Origin: JANQOH01 sp965243325
Lineage (GTDB): Bacteria > Pseudomonadota > Alphaproteobacteria > UBA7887
Assembly: GCA_965243325.1 (NCBI GenBank)
Contig: CBDEUQ010000003.1
Coordinates: 868,001 to 932,000, forward strand
Length of the DNA stretch: 64,000 bases
Direction of reading: 5' to 3'
Below the pieces are notes generated by a model that saw nothing but the letters and a program-made list of their open reading frames with translations, did not search any database and had not been told where the DNA came from. This document shows, one piece after another, positions 24,948-35,577 of this stretch. Both the position numbers and the translations under genes were made by a program. Every line of letters begins with the position of its first letter. Position 1 is the first letter of the stretch.

Positions 24948-25318
24948 ATCGCTCCGGGAGCTTCGAAGACGCGTTTTTCCGAAAGAGTCAGTGCGTCGTG
25001 GCAAGGCGCCATTCCCTGGCTTGGAATACCCGCGAATGGAGGACCGTCGGACCCTTTATTCGGCTATGATTCAGTTGGTTGTGCTGAATCTGACCAGGCG
25101 TCGTCTCGGTGACCTTCGCCAAAGGGTAAGCGTTTGGCGTACCCGGCCTTGCGGGGTGCGTGTTTGAAGGCGCAGTTTCCGATGGGAAGGTCCAGAGGTC
25201 GATGGTATCCACCATCGGTTGGTGGACACGTAAGCGATGGAGTGGACGCCCCTCCCGACGGCATCGCAATGTGCCAAGTTGGCGGTGTCGTAAACGCCAA
25301 GAGAGGAAAGGGGCGTCC

Positions 25319-26341
25319 ATGGAACAGGTTAGCATGATCGGGATCGATCTCGCGAAGAACAGCTTTCAGCTTCACGGCGCGCGGCCCGATGGATCGGTCG
25401 CGTTCCGGAAGAAGCTGAGCCGGGCGAAGGTGCTGGGGTTTCTGGTCTCGCAGCAGCCCTGCACAGTCGCGATGGAAGCCTGCGGCGGTGCGCACCATTG
25501 GGGCCGCGAGATCAGCCGCCTGGGCCATGCGGTGCAGTTGGTTCCGCCGGCCTACGTGAAGGCTTACGTCAAGCGACAGAAGAACGATGCGGCGGATGCG
25601 GAGGCGATCTGCGAGGCAGCATCGCGCCCGACGATGAGTTTTGTGGCTGTGAAGACCGTCGAGCAGCAGGCCCGGGGCATGCTGTTCCGCACGCGTGATC
25701 TCCTGGTACGCCAGCGCACCCAGACCATCAACGCCTTGCGCGGTCATCTGGCGGAGTTCGGCATCGTTGCTCCCCAGGGTCCGGCCCATGTCGGGCGCTT
25801 GGCGTCGGCGCTTGAAGACCCGGACTTGGATCTGCCGGACGCGGTCCACGATCTGGCCGGCCTTCTGCTGAACCAGATTGCCGGGCTTGGCGAGAAGATC
25901 GATGGCCTTGAAGAGGAAATCCGGGCGGTGGCCCGGCAGGACGAGGAGGCGCGCCGTCTGATGACCGTGCCGGGGATCGGGCCGATCACCGCGATGGCGG
26001 TCCAGTCCTTCGCGCCGCCGATGGAGACCTTCCGGCGCGGCCGGGACTTCGCCGCCTGGCTCGGCCTGGTGCCGCGCCAGCACACGACTGGCGGCAAGCC
26101 GCGCCTGGGCAAGATATCGAAGATGGGCCAGCGTGACTTGAGGCGGCTGCTGATCACGGGCGCCATGGCGGTCGTTCGCTGGGCGGCTCGGCGCGGCAGG
26201 ACGAACGACCCATGGCTTGCCAGGATGCTGGCGCGCAAACCGCGCATGCTCGTCGCCGTGGCGCTGGCCAACCGGATGGCGCGCATCGTCTGGGCGCTGA
26301 TGACGAAGAAGGAGAGCTACCGGGCTCCCGCCGCCGCCTGA
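25319..26341 (+). CDS. IS110-family transposase (DEDD recombinase)
   Basis: A 340-residue protein. The N-terminal RuvC-like domain has the four acidic positions expected: Asp in MIGIDLAKNSFQLHG, Glu in VAMEACGGAHHWGRE, and the pair in KNDAADAEAICEA. A coiled region links to the C-terminal domain with VPGIGPITAMAVQSF and the Ser-containing GGKPRLGKISKMGQRDLRRL segment typical of the family. The ATG at 25319 follows AGAGGAAAGG. The gene appears full length, so the element may be active. Recombination in this family is guided by an RNA made from the element's non-coding end. Confidence 0.92.
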   Translation: MEQVSMIGIDLAKNSFQLHGARPDGSVAFRKKLSRAKVLGFLVSQQPCTVAMEACGGAHHWGREISRLGHAVQLVPPAYVKAYVKRQKNDAADAEAICEAASRPTMSFVAVKTVEQQARGMLFRTRDLLVRQRTQTINALRGHLAEFGIVAPQGPAHVGRLASALEDPDLDLPDAVHDLAGLLLNQIAGLGEKIDGLEEEIRAVARQDEEARRLMTVPGIGPITAMAVQSFAPPMETFRRGRDFAAWLGLVPRQHTTGGKPRLGKISKMGQRDLRRLLITGAMAVVRWAARRGRTNDPWLARMLARKPRMLVAVALANRMARIVWALMTKKESYRAPAAA

Positions 26342-26595
26342 GAGGGCGGTCGGGCGGGTCGCTGTCGGGGACGCGGGCAGGTCTGAGGAAAGGCAAGGGC
26401 AAACGGTCGATCGAGACGGGATCGGGAAAACCAGTCTCCGGACGCAGAGCTTTCGAGCTCGCGTAAGCGATATGGACCCGATCCGCGCATCTCCATGAGG
26501 GCCCGCGGCGTGTGACGTGCCGCATAGAGAGGCCGGACACACGACAGCACCTGACCGCGCGCACCGAACCGACCGAAGAAAATGCTTGCGTCACC
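26342..26595 (+). ncRNA. Candidate bridge-RNA region of the IS110/IS1111 element
   Basis: The ~254 bp between transposase stop and right subterminal repeat contain no gene but several complementary segments. IS1111-group elements place the bridge RNA, which pairs with target and donor DNA, in this right-hand non-coding part. I infer it by position only; exact ends and guide loops are not determined. Confidence 0.35.
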
Positions 26596-26636
26596 AGGGG
26601 CGTCCACACACGTCCGGTCTGACTGCCCTGGCGAGT

Positions 26637-26801
26637 TCAGGCGTCGGCTTCCCGATCTTCTGCCGGCGCGGTGTTCCACGGCAGCAGCTCGTCGACGCGG
26701 TTGATCTTGTAGTCGGGGATGCGCTCGAGGATCCGGGCGAGCCATGCTTGCGGGTCGATTTCGTTGAGCCTTGCGGTCTCGATCAGGGTGTAGGCGATGG
26801 C
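26637..26801 (-). pseudogene. 3' fragment of IS66-family transposase
   Basis: The minus strand encodes 54 residues ending at the stop 26637-26639: AIAYTLIETARLNEIDPQAW, then LARILERIPDYKINRVDELL and PWNTAP. This is the well-known C-terminus of IS66 transposases. The match stops exactly where the iorB direct repeat begins (26802), so the rest of the element was removed or never present. This junction marks the right end of the inserted block. Confidence 0.85.
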
Positions 26802-26878
26802 GAGAGACGCTCGACGGTTGCCTCAGGACGGTGGCGTCCTTCGCCCGCGACGCGGCGGCGTGACGGCGGGCGGCGGCC
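26802..26878 (+). repeat. Right copy of 77-bp direct repeat (iorB 3' end)
   Basis: Matches 16337-16413 in 74 of 77 bases and in the same orientation. It holds the last ~20 codons of iorB and a TGA stop, detached from the gene. The SDR gene follows 65 bp later, so the ancestral order was probably iorA-iorB-SDR. Confidence 0.85.
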
Positions 26879-26943
26879 GTTGTGCCGCCGGCGCGGCTGG
26901 TGTAGGTCCCGCGGGCGCAGCGACGGACGGGAGAGGCAGCATC

Positions 26944-27678
26944 GTGAGCACGGGCGAGGTGGTTCTGGTGATCGGCGCGGGCAACGCCACCGGCGGCGCC
27001 ATCGCGCGGCGGTTCGCGCGCGAGGGGTACCGCGCGGTCGTCACCCGGCGGGCCCGTCACCTCGACCAGCTCGAGGCCCTCGCGGCGCGCATTCGCGACG
27101 ACGGCGGCGAGGCGCACGCCTTCGGCGTCGACGCGCGCGAGGAGGACGAGATGGTGCCCTTCGTCGAGCGCGTCGAGCGCGAGATCGGCCCCATCGCCGT
27201 CGCCGTCTACAACATCGGCGCCAACGTGCGCTTCCCGGTCGTGGAAACGACGACGCGCGTGTTCCGCAAGGTGTGGGAGATGGCGTGCTACGGCGGCTTC
27301 CTGCTGGGCCGCGAGGCGGCGCGCCATATGGTCCCCCGCGGCCGCGGAACGATCCTGTTCACCGGCGCCACGGCGAGCGTGCGCGGCGGCGACGGCTACA
27401 GCGCCTTCGCCGCCGGCAAGCACGGGCTGCGCGCGGTGGCGCAGAGCATGGCGCGCGAGCTGGGGCCGAAGAACGTCCACGTCGCCCATGTCGTCATCGA
27501 CGGCGCCATCGATACCGAGTTCATCGCCGACATGTTTCCCGAGCGCTACGCGCTCAGGGACCGCGGCGGCATCCTCGACCCGGAGGCGATCGCCGAAAAC
27601 TACTGGAACCTGCACGCCCAGCCGCGCAACGCGTGGACCCACGAACTCGACCTCAGGCCCTGGATCGAGGGCTGGTAG
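26944..27678 (+). CDS. Short-chain dehydrogenase/reductase
   Basis: A 244-residue NAD(P)-dependent oxidoreductase with a Rossmann start (VVLVIGAGNATGGAIARRFA), a NIG motif in place of NNAG (AVYNIGANVRF), the Ser/Thr region ILFTGATASVRGG, and catalytic Tyr-x-x-x-Lys in YSAFAAGKHG near residue 152. The divergent GAGNATG glycine motif and GATAS are typical of a proteobacterial SDR subgroup of unknown substrate. The GTG at 26944 has GGGAGAGG upstream. It directly follows the detached iorB repeat, so it was probably the third gene of the ior operon before the insertion. Confidence 0.88.
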   Translation: MSTGEVVLVIGAGNATGGAIARRFAREGYRAVVTRRARHLDQLEALAARIRDDGGEAHAFGVDAREEDEMVPFVERVEREIGPIAVAVYNIGANVRFPVVETTTRVFRKVWEMACYGGFLLGREAARHMVPRGRGTILFTGATASVRGGDGYSAFAAGKHGLRAVAQSMARELGPKNVHVAHVVIDGAIDTEFIADMFPERYALRDRGGILDPEAIAENYWNLHAQPRNAWTHELDLRPWIEGW

Positions 27679-27761
27679 CCGGCGACCGCGATCGGTTTTG
27701 ACCGCCGTCGCGCGCCGGCATAGTGTCCGCGCACGACGCACCGGAACGGGGGACGCAGGAC

Positions 27762-30128
27762 ATGGCCGAGCGCGGGTCACCCGCCTTGAGGGAAACGGCC
27801 GTGCGCAGGGCGCCTGCCTTGAGGGAATACGCCTACGGCCGGTTTCTGGTCCGTTACCGCTGGCCCGTCCTCGTACTCTGCCTGCTCGCGGCGTTCGCCT
27901 GCGCGGCGGGCACGCGGCACCTCACCGACAACCCCGACAGCCGCGTGTTCTTCAGCGAGGACAACCCGCAGCTCAAGGCGCTGGAGCGCTTCGAGAACAC
28001 CTACTCGCGAAACGAGAACGTGGTCTACGTGCTGGCGCCGCGCGACGGCGACGTCTTCTCAGCCCGGACGATGGAGGCGATCGACTGGCTCACCGAGGCG
28101 ACCTGGCGAACGCCCTATTCCCAGCGCGTCGATTCGATCACCAATTTCCAGTGGACGCGCGCCGACGGCGACGACCTCGTCGTCTCCGACATGTACCCCG
28201 GGGCCGGGCGCGCGACGGACGCGGATCTCGCCACCGCGCGCGCGGTCGTCCTGGACCGGCCGACGCTCGTCAACCGGCTTGTCGACGAGGAGGGGTCGGT
28301 GACCTCGGTCAACGTGACCGTCGTGTTGCCGAACGAGGACGTGGACGCGATGACGCAGAGGGAGCGCGACGCGGTGCCCGAGATCGTCGCGTTCACGCGC
28401 GCCCGCGCGGCGGAGTTTCGCGAGGCGTACCCCGACATCGACCTCTATCTGACCGGCAGCGTCATGTTCAGCATCGCCTTCTCGGAAGTGCCGCAGGAGG
28501 ACATGGCGACGCGGTTTCCGATCATGGTGCTGCTGATTCTGCTGATCGTCGGCGTCTCCGTGCGGTCGGTCCTGTGGACGGTCGTAGCACTCGTCTCGGT
28601 GGTTCTCACCGTGGTCGCGACCCTGGGGGTCGCCGGCTGGCTCGGCGTCATCCTGAACGCCGGCACGTCCGGTGCACCGATCATCATCCTCACGCTGGCG
28701 ATCGCGCACAGCGTGCACGTCATGGTGACGTGCGAGCAGCAGTTGCGCGAGGGGTTCTCGAAACACGACGCGATCGTCGAGTCGCTGCGCGTCAATCTGC
28801 CGCCGGTGTTCGTCACCAGCGCGACGACGGCGATCGGGTTTCTCAGCCTGAACTTCTCCGACGCACCGCCGTTCCGCCTGCTCGGCAACATGGTCGCCGG
28901 GGGCGTCATGATCGCCTTCGTCCTCTCCCTCACCCTCGTGCCGGCGGCGATGGCGGTGCTGCCGGCGCGCCGGCGCCGCGGCGGGCGTCTGGCGGCGCAC
29001 GCGATGACGGGGTTCTCCGAGTTCGTCATCGCCCGCCGCGGGATCCTGATCTGGGTCTCGGGCGCGGTCATCGCCCTGCTGGCGATCGGCACCACGCGGA
29101 TCACGCTCGACGACGACTTCGTCAAGTATTTCGACGACAGCTTCCCGATCCGCATCGCCTCGGACTTCGCGCAGGAACGCCTGACCGGGCTGAACGTGCT
29201 CGAGTATTCGGTCCCCGCGGGCCGCGAGGGCGGCGTGTCCGACCCCGAGTTCCTCGCCGGCCTCGAGCGCTTCGCGGAGTGGCTGCGGGCGCAGCCGAAC
29301 GTCCGCCACGTCTACGCGCTGACCGACATCGTCAAGCGTCTGAACGAGAACCTGCACGGCGACGACCCGGCGTTCTATGCCCTGCCGGACAGCGCCGACC
29401 TCGCGGCGCAGTACCTGCTGCTCTACGAGCTGTCGCTGCCGCTCGGCCTCGATCTCAACAGCACGATCGACGTCGGCAAGTCGGCGACGCGCGTCAGCGC
29501 CAGCGTCGTCGACATGTCGTCGGCGGAAATGCGCGACCTGAACGCGCGCGCGGAAGCGTGGCTGGCGGAGAACGCGCCGGCGCTGCAGACGCAGGGCACC
29601 GGGCTGTCGCTGATGTTCTCCTTCATTTCCGAGCGCAACATCGAGGCCATGTTGTTCGGCTCGCTGCTCGCGCTGGTGCTGATCTCGTTCGTGCTGATCG
29701 TGGCGCTGCGGAGCGTCAAGGTGGGGCTGGTCAGCCTCGTGCCGAACCTGTTCCCGGCGGCGATGGCGTTCGGCCTGTGGGGCTATCTCGTCGGCGAGGT
29801 GGGGCTGGCGATCGCATTCGCCGCCGCGGTGACGCTCGGCATCGTCGTCGACGACACCGTGCACTTCCTCAGCAAGTACCTGCGGGCGCGGCGCGAGGAG
29901 AACATGGACCCGGTGGCGGCGACGCGCTACGCGTTCAAGACGGTGGGCATGGCGCTGTGGGTCACGTCGACGTGCCTCGTGGCCGGCTTTCTCGTCATGG
30001 CCACCTCCGGCTTCAAGGTGAACGCCGACCTCGCGCTGCTCAGCGCGGTGACGATCTCGTTCGCGCTCGCCGCCGACTTCCTGTTCCTGCCGCCGCTGCT
30101 GATGAAACTGGAGGGACGCAGACGATGA
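27762..30128 (+). CDS. MMPL/RND-superfamily transporter
   Basis: A 788-residue inner-membrane protein with the duplicated RND layout. Helix 1 is near residues 32-48 (YRWPVLVLCLLAAFACAAG), followed by a periplasmic loop of ~200 residues. Five helices come next, including VTCEQQLREGFSKHDAIVES-type cytoplasmic turns and TSATTAIGFLSLNFS. Then the same again in the second half (IAFAAAVTLGIVVDDTVHFL). It would export lipids or hydrophobic compounds using the proton gradient. The ATG at 27762 fits the AACGGGGGA ribosome site better than the GTG at 27723. The stop overlaps the next gene (ATGA), whose product is a LolA-like periplasmic protein, a common pairing for lipid export. Confidence 0.88.
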   Translation: MAERGSPALRETAVRRAPALREYAYGRFLVRYRWPVLVLCLLAAFACAAGTRHLTDNPDSRVFFSEDNPQLKALERFENTYSRNENVVYVLAPRDGDVFSARTMEAIDWLTEATWRTPYSQRVDSITNFQWTRADGDDLVVSDMYPGAGRATDADLATARAVVLDRPTLVNRLVDEEGSVTSVNVTVVLPNEDVDAMTQRERDAVPEIVAFTRARAAEFREAYPDIDLYLTGSVMFSIAFSEVPQEDMATRFPIMVLLILLIVGVSVRSVLWTVVALVSVVLTVVATLGVAGWLGVILNAGTSGAPIIILTLAIAHSVHVMVTCEQQLREGFSKHDAIVESLRVNLPPVFVTSATTAIGFLSLNFSDAPPFRLLGNMVAGGVMIAFVLSLTLVPAAMAVLPARRRRGGRLAAHAMTGFSEFVIARRGILIWVSGAVIALLAIGTTRITLDDDFVKYFDDSFPIRIASDFAQERLTGLNVLEYSVPAGREGGVSDPEFLAGLERFAEWLRAQPNVRHVYALTDIVKRLNENLHGDDPAFYALPDSADLAAQYLLLYELSLPLGLDLNSTIDVGKSATRVSASVVDMSSAEMRDLNARAEAWLAENAPALQTQGTGLSLMFSFISERNIEAMLFGSLLALVLISFVLIVALRSVKVGLVSLVPNLFPAAMAFGLWGYLVGEVGLAIAFAAAVTLGIVVDDTVHFLSKYLRARREENMDPVAATRYAFKTVGMALWVTSTCLVAGFLVMATSGFKVNADLALLSAVTISFALAADFLFLPPLLMKLEGRRR

Positions 30129-30922
30129 GACAGCTTGTCCGGCTTGGCGTCGTCCTCGCCGCCTGCCTGCCGGCGTGGCCGGCGACGGCGGAAACGCCGG
30201 AAGAGAAGGGCCTGCGAATTTCCCTGGAAGGCGTCGAGCGCGATCGCGGCTTCGGCGACTCCGACGTCACCATGACGATGGTGCTGCGCAACCGCCACGG
30301 CGAGGAGAGCGTCCGCCATTTCCGCACGCGGACGCTCGAGCTCCACGACGACGGGGACAAGAGCCTGTCGACCTTCGAAATGCCGGCCGACGTGCGCGGG
30401 ACGGCGCTGCTCACGCACACCCACAAGGTAGGCGACGACGACCAGTGGCTCTACCTGCCGGCGCTGAAGCGGGTCAAGCGCATCAGCTCGTCCAACCGGT
30501 CGGGATCGTTCGTCGGCAGCGAGTTCTCCTACGAGGACCTGTCGAGCCAGGAGGTGGAAAAGTACACCTACCGCTGGCTCCGCGACGAACCGTGCCCCGG
30601 CGCCGAGTCCCTCGCATGCTGGGTCGTCGAACGGTTTCCCGTGGACGAGAACTCCGGCTACACGCGGCAGGTGCTGTGGGCCGACCAGGAGGCCTACCGT
30701 CCCTGGCAGATCTTCTTCTACGACCGCAAGGACGCGCATCTGAAGACGCTGACGTTCGCCGACTACGAGGTCTATCGCGACAGGCACTGGCGCGCCCACC
30801 TGCTGTCGATGATCAACCACCAGACGGGAAAGTCGACCGACATCACGTTCGAGCCGTTCGTCTTCGCACAGGGCCTGGGCGACCGCGACTTCGACCAGCG
30901 CGCGCTCAGGCGGGCGCGCTGA
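30125..30922 (+). CDS. LolA-like outer membrane lipoprotein-sorting protein
   Basis: A 265-residue periplasmic protein with a cleavable signal peptide (LVRLGVVLAACLPAWPATAE). The body has the LolA-like beta-barrel features of PF17131: LRNRHGEESVRHFRTRTLEL, then DDQWLYLPALKRVKRISSSN, RSGSFVGSEFSYEDL and LTFADYEVYRDRHWRAHLLS. It likely carries a lipid or lipoprotein released by the MMPL transporter with which it overlaps by four bases. It ends nine bases before the convergent biotin-carboxylase gene. Confidence 0.88.
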   Translation: MRQLVRLGVVLAACLPAWPATAETPEEKGLRISLEGVERDRGFGDSDVTMTMVLRNRHGEESVRHFRTRTLELHDDGDKSLSTFEMPADVRGTALLTHTHKVGDDDQWLYLPALKRVKRISSSNRSGSFVGSEFSYEDLSSQEVEKYTYRWLRDEPCPGAESLACWVVERFPVDENSGYTRQVLWADQEAYRPWQIFFYDRKDAHLKTLTFADYEVYRDRHWRAHLLSMINHQTGKSTDITFEPFVFAQGLGDRDFDQRALRRAR

Positions 30923-30931
30923 GGCGCGCCG

Positions 30932-32971
30932 CTACGCCGCGCCCTCGGCGGCGGCGAAGTCGACCAGGCGCTCGCCCTCCGCGACCTGGTCGCCGACGGC
31001 GAAGCGGAGGCGCTCGACGCGGCCGTCGGCCGGCGCGGCGATCGTGTGCTCCACCTTCATCGCCTCCAGCACGAGCAGCGGCGCGCCTCGGGCCACGCGC
31101 GCGCCGTCCTCGCACAGCACCTGGGTGATCTTGCCGGGCATGGGCGCGGTCAGCCGGTTGTCGTCCGCCTCCGCGGCCGGCGCCAGCGCGAGCGGGCTCT
31201 CGACGTCGAGATCGTGCGTCATGTCGCGGGTCATGACCGTGAGGCGGATGCCGCCGCGGTCGTTGTCGCGCCGCACCACGGTGGCGCGGACCGCGATGCC
31301 GCCGATCGACGCCCGCAGACCGTCGGCCGCCAGCTCGCCCGCCGCGCGAACCTCTCCGTCGGGAAGCGCGAGCTCGATGCCGGCCCCGGTCTCGCGCACG
31401 GCGACGGCCACCGGGGTGTCGCCGTCGAGGAAGCGGATCGTCTCGCGGGCGTCGTCGTTGAGGCGCCAGCCGTCGGCCGCGGCCCACGGCGAGTGCGGGT
31501 CGGCGGTGGCCGCGGCGTCGGTTCGCGCCCGGCGCCGGCGGTCGAGAAGGACGAACAGCGCCGCCAGCGCCAGGGCCAGCGGCGGCGCGGGCGCGGGTTC
31601 GGGCTGCAACCCGGCGCCGTGGCGCTCGACGAAACCGGTGTCGAGATCGCCGGCGGCGAAAGCCGGGTGGCGGACGAGGGCGCGCAGGAAGCCGAGGTTG
31701 CTCGGCACGCCGACGAGCTCCGTCTCGGCGAGCGCCCAGGCGAGCCGCCGCACCGCGGCGGCGCGGCTGGGGCCGTGAACGACGACCTTGGCCAGCAGCG
31801 AATCGTAGTGCGGGCTGACCGCGTCGCCCGAGGCGAAGCCGGTGTCCACACGCACGGGCGCGGGGTCCGCTCCCGCCGCCGGCACGGACGGCGGTCGGAA
31901 GTGGACCAGCGGCCCGGCGGCGGGCAGGAAGCCGCGCGCCGGATTCTCGGCGCACAGTCGCGCCTCGATGGCGTGCCCCGCGTGGCCGATCTCGTGCTGC
32001 GCAAGCGGCAACGGCTCGCCGGCGGCGATGCGTAGCTGCCAGGCGACGAGGTCGATGCCCGTGATCGCCTCGGTGACCGGGTGCTCGACCTGCAGGCGGG
32101 CGTTCATCTCGATGAAGTGGAAGTCGCCGCCGCGGTCGAGGATGAACTCGACGGTGCCGGCTCCGGCGTAGTCGACCGCCCGCGCCGCGCGCACCGCCGC
32201 CTCGCCGAGCGCCTCGCGCAGCGCCGGCGTCACCGCCGGCGACGGCGCCTCCTCGACGATCTTCTGGTAACGGCGCTGGACCGAACAGTCGCGCTCGAAC
32301 AGGTGCACCGCGTTGCCGTGCGTGTCGCCGAAGATCTGGACCTCGACGTGGCGCGGGCGGGAGACGAACTTCTCCAGGATCAGGCGGTCGTCGCCGAACG
32401 CCGCCTGCGCCTCGCGCCGCGCGGCGGCGACCGCCTCGCCGAGGTCGAGCTCGCGGTCGACCCGCCGCATGCCGCGGCCGCCGCCGCCGGCGACCGCCTT
32501 GATCAGAACCGGGAATCCGAGCAGGCGCGCCTGCGTCGCCATCACCTTCAGATCGCGCGAGTCCTCGTCGTAGCCGGGGACGACGGGAACGCCGGCCTCG
32601 TCCATCAGGCGCTTCGCCGCGTCCTTCTCTCCCATCGTCCGGATCGCGGCCGGCGACGGGCCTATGAAGACGAGTCCCGCGGCGGCGCACGCGGCGGCGA
32701 AATCGGCGTTCTCCGACAGGAACCCGTAACCTGGGTGAATCGCCTCCGCGCCCGCGCGGCGGGCAATGTCGACGATGAGATCGCCGCGCAGATAGGCCTC
32801 TTCCGGCGCCGCCGGCGCGATGGCCCAGGCCTCGTCGGCGAGCCGGGTGTGGCGGGCGCCAGCGTCGGCCTCGGCGTAGACCGCCACCGTGCGCACCCCC
32901 ATCGACCGCGCCGTCTGCGCGATCCGGCATGCGATCTCGCCGCGGTTGGCGATCAGGACGCGTTCGAACAC
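30932..32971 (-). CDS. liuD: Acyl-CoA carboxylase biotin carboxylase/carrier subunit (methylcrotonyl-CoA carboxylase alpha)
   Basis: A 679-residue biotin-dependent subunit. It has the biotin carboxylase N-domain (FERVLIANRGEIACRIAQTA), the ATP-grasp glycine loop (AVAGGGGRGMRRV), the catalytic region FIEMNARLQVEHPVTEAITG, a linker domain, and the C-terminal biotinyl domain with LEAMKVEHTIAAP, whose Lys near residue 636 is biotinylated. Together with the liuB product it would carboxylate 3-methylcrotonyl-CoA in leucine breakdown. Propionyl- or geranyl-CoA carboxylase are alternatives, but the hydratase between the two genes favours the leucine route. The GTG at 32971, 13 bases after the liuC stop, starts exactly at the conserved N-terminus. 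Confidence 0.9.
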   Translation of the reverse strand: MFERVLIANRGEIACRIAQTARSMGVRTVAVYAEADAGARHTRLADEAWAIAPAAPEEAYLRGDLIVDIARRAGAEAIHPGYGFLSENADFAAACAAAGLVFIGPSPAAIRTMGEKDAAKRLMDEAGVPVVPGYDEDSRDLKVMATQARLLGFPVLIKAVAGGGGRGMRRVDRELDLGEAVAAARREAQAAFGDDRLILEKFVSRPRHVEVQIFGDTHGNAVHLFERDCSVQRRYQKIVEEAPSPAVTPALREALGEAAVRAARAVDYAGAGTVEFILDRGGDFHFIEMNARLQVEHPVTEAITGIDLVAWQLRIAAGEPLPLAQHEIGHAGHAIEARLCAENPARGFLPAAGPLVHFRPPSVPAAGADPAPVRVDTGFASGDAVSPHYDSLLAKVVVHGPSRAAAVRRLAWALAETELVGVPSNLGFLRALVRHPAFAAGDLDTGFVERHGAGLQPEPAPAPPLALALAALFVLLDRRRRARTDAAATADPHSPWAAADGWRLNDDARETIRFLDGDTPVAVAVRETGAGIELALPDGEVRAAGELAADGLRASIGGIAVRATVVRRDNDRGGIRLTVMTRDMTHDLDVESPLALAPAAEADDNRLTAPMPGKITQVLCEDGARVARGAPLLVLEAMKVEHTIAAPADGRVERLRFAVGDQVAEGERLVDFAAAEGAA

Positions 32972-32984
32972 GCCGCGCCGGGCC

Positions 32985-33782
32985 CTATTCGGCCGCCCAC
33001 GCCGGCGGCCGCTTGGCGAGGAAGGCGGCGATGCCCTCGCGCCCCTCGTCGCCGGCGCGCATATCCGCAATGCGGCGCGCGGTCTCGTCGATCGCCGCCC
33101 CGTCGATCGGGCGGCCGGCGACGGCGGCGATGAGGTCCTTCGCCGCCGCCATCGCCCGCGGTCCGTTGGCGGCGAGGCGCGCGGCCGCGCGCGCGCCGGC
33201 GGCCTCGAGGTCGCCGTCGGCGACGACCTCGTGGACGAGGCCGATGCGGCGCGCCTCGGCGGCGTCGAACCGTTCGCCGGTGACGAACAGGCGCCGGGCC
33301 TGCCGCGCGCCGATCGCCGCGACGACGTAGGGGCTGATGACCGAGGGGATCAGCCCGAGCCGCACTTCGGAGAAGGCGAACGCCGCGGCCTCCGCCGCGA
33401 TCGCCACGTCGCAGCAGGCGACGAGGCCGACGCCACCGCCGTACGCCGGCCCCTGGACGAGGCCGATCAGCGGTTTCGACAGGGTGTCGATGCGGTGCAT
33501 CATCGCCCCCAGCGCCCGCGCGTCGGCGAGGTTCGCGGCCCGGTCGTACCCCGCGGTGCGCCTCATCCAGTCGAGATCGGCGCCAGCCGAAAAGCTTCTG
33601 CCGTTGGCCGCGAGCACCGCGACGCGCACGCCGTCGTCGGCGTCGAGGGCGGCGAACGTCCGGTCGAGCGCCGCGATCTCCGCGTCGCCGAACGCGTTGT
33701 GCACCGACGGCCGGTTCAGGGTGACGCGGGCGACGCCGCCGGGATGATGCGTGAGGACGATCGAGCGGTCGCCGTCGGTCAT
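32985..33782 (-). CDS. liuC: Enoyl-CoA hydratase, probable 3-methylglutaconyl-CoA hydratase
   Basis: A 265-residue crotonase: VTLNRPSVHNAFGDAEIAAL, the oxyanion-hole segments GRSFSAGADLDWMRRTAGYD and VQGPAYGGGVGLVACCDVAI, and FAFSEVRLGLIPSVISPYVV with the catalytic Glu in SEVRLG. The A-D-L-D-W-M-R string after the first segment is typical of methylglutaconyl-CoA hydratases. Its place between the two carboxylase subunit genes supports leucine degradation. Gaps of 13 and 21 bases to its neighbours indicate one operon. Confidence 0.88.
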   Translation of the reverse strand: MTDGDRSIVLTHHPGGVARVTLNRPSVHNAFGDAEIAALDRTFAALDADDGVRVAVLAANGRSFSAGADLDWMRRTAGYDRAANLADARALGAMMHRIDTLSKPLIGLVQGPAYGGGVGLVACCDVAIAAEAAAFAFSEVRLGLIPSVISPYVVAAIGARQARRLFVTGERFDAAEARRIGLVHEVVADGDLEAAGARAAARLAANGPRAMAAAKDLIAAVAGRPIDGAAIDETARRIADMRAGDEGREGIAAFLAKRPPAWAAE

Positions 33783-33803
33783 GACTCGGTCTCCATCGGG
33801 CGC

Positions 33804-35411
<1,608 letters not shown>

Positions 35412-35577
35412 GCCCTGTCGCTTCCGTCGCCGGCGAGTGGCGTCCTGTCTACGACCTTTGCCGCGCCGCGCCAAGCGGAGGGCCCGGCCGGGCGGCGCGC
35501 GTGAACGCGCCCGGCGGTGCCGGTATACTCGGCGGCGATGGACGCTGCAGGCGTCGCCGACCGGAGAGCGGGGTGTC

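Larger units (their letters stand above)
25243..26606 (+). mobile_element. IS110-family (IS1111-type) insertion sequence, approximate limits
   Basis: Subterminal inverted repeats TGGACGCCCCT (25243-25253) and AGGGGCGTCCA (26596-26606) flank a DEDD transposase gene and ~255 bp of downstream non-coding DNA. Inverted repeats lying inside the ends are typical of the IS1111 group. True ends lie a few bases outside and cannot be fixed without an empty site. No target duplication is expected for this family, and none is seen. Confidence 0.75.
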
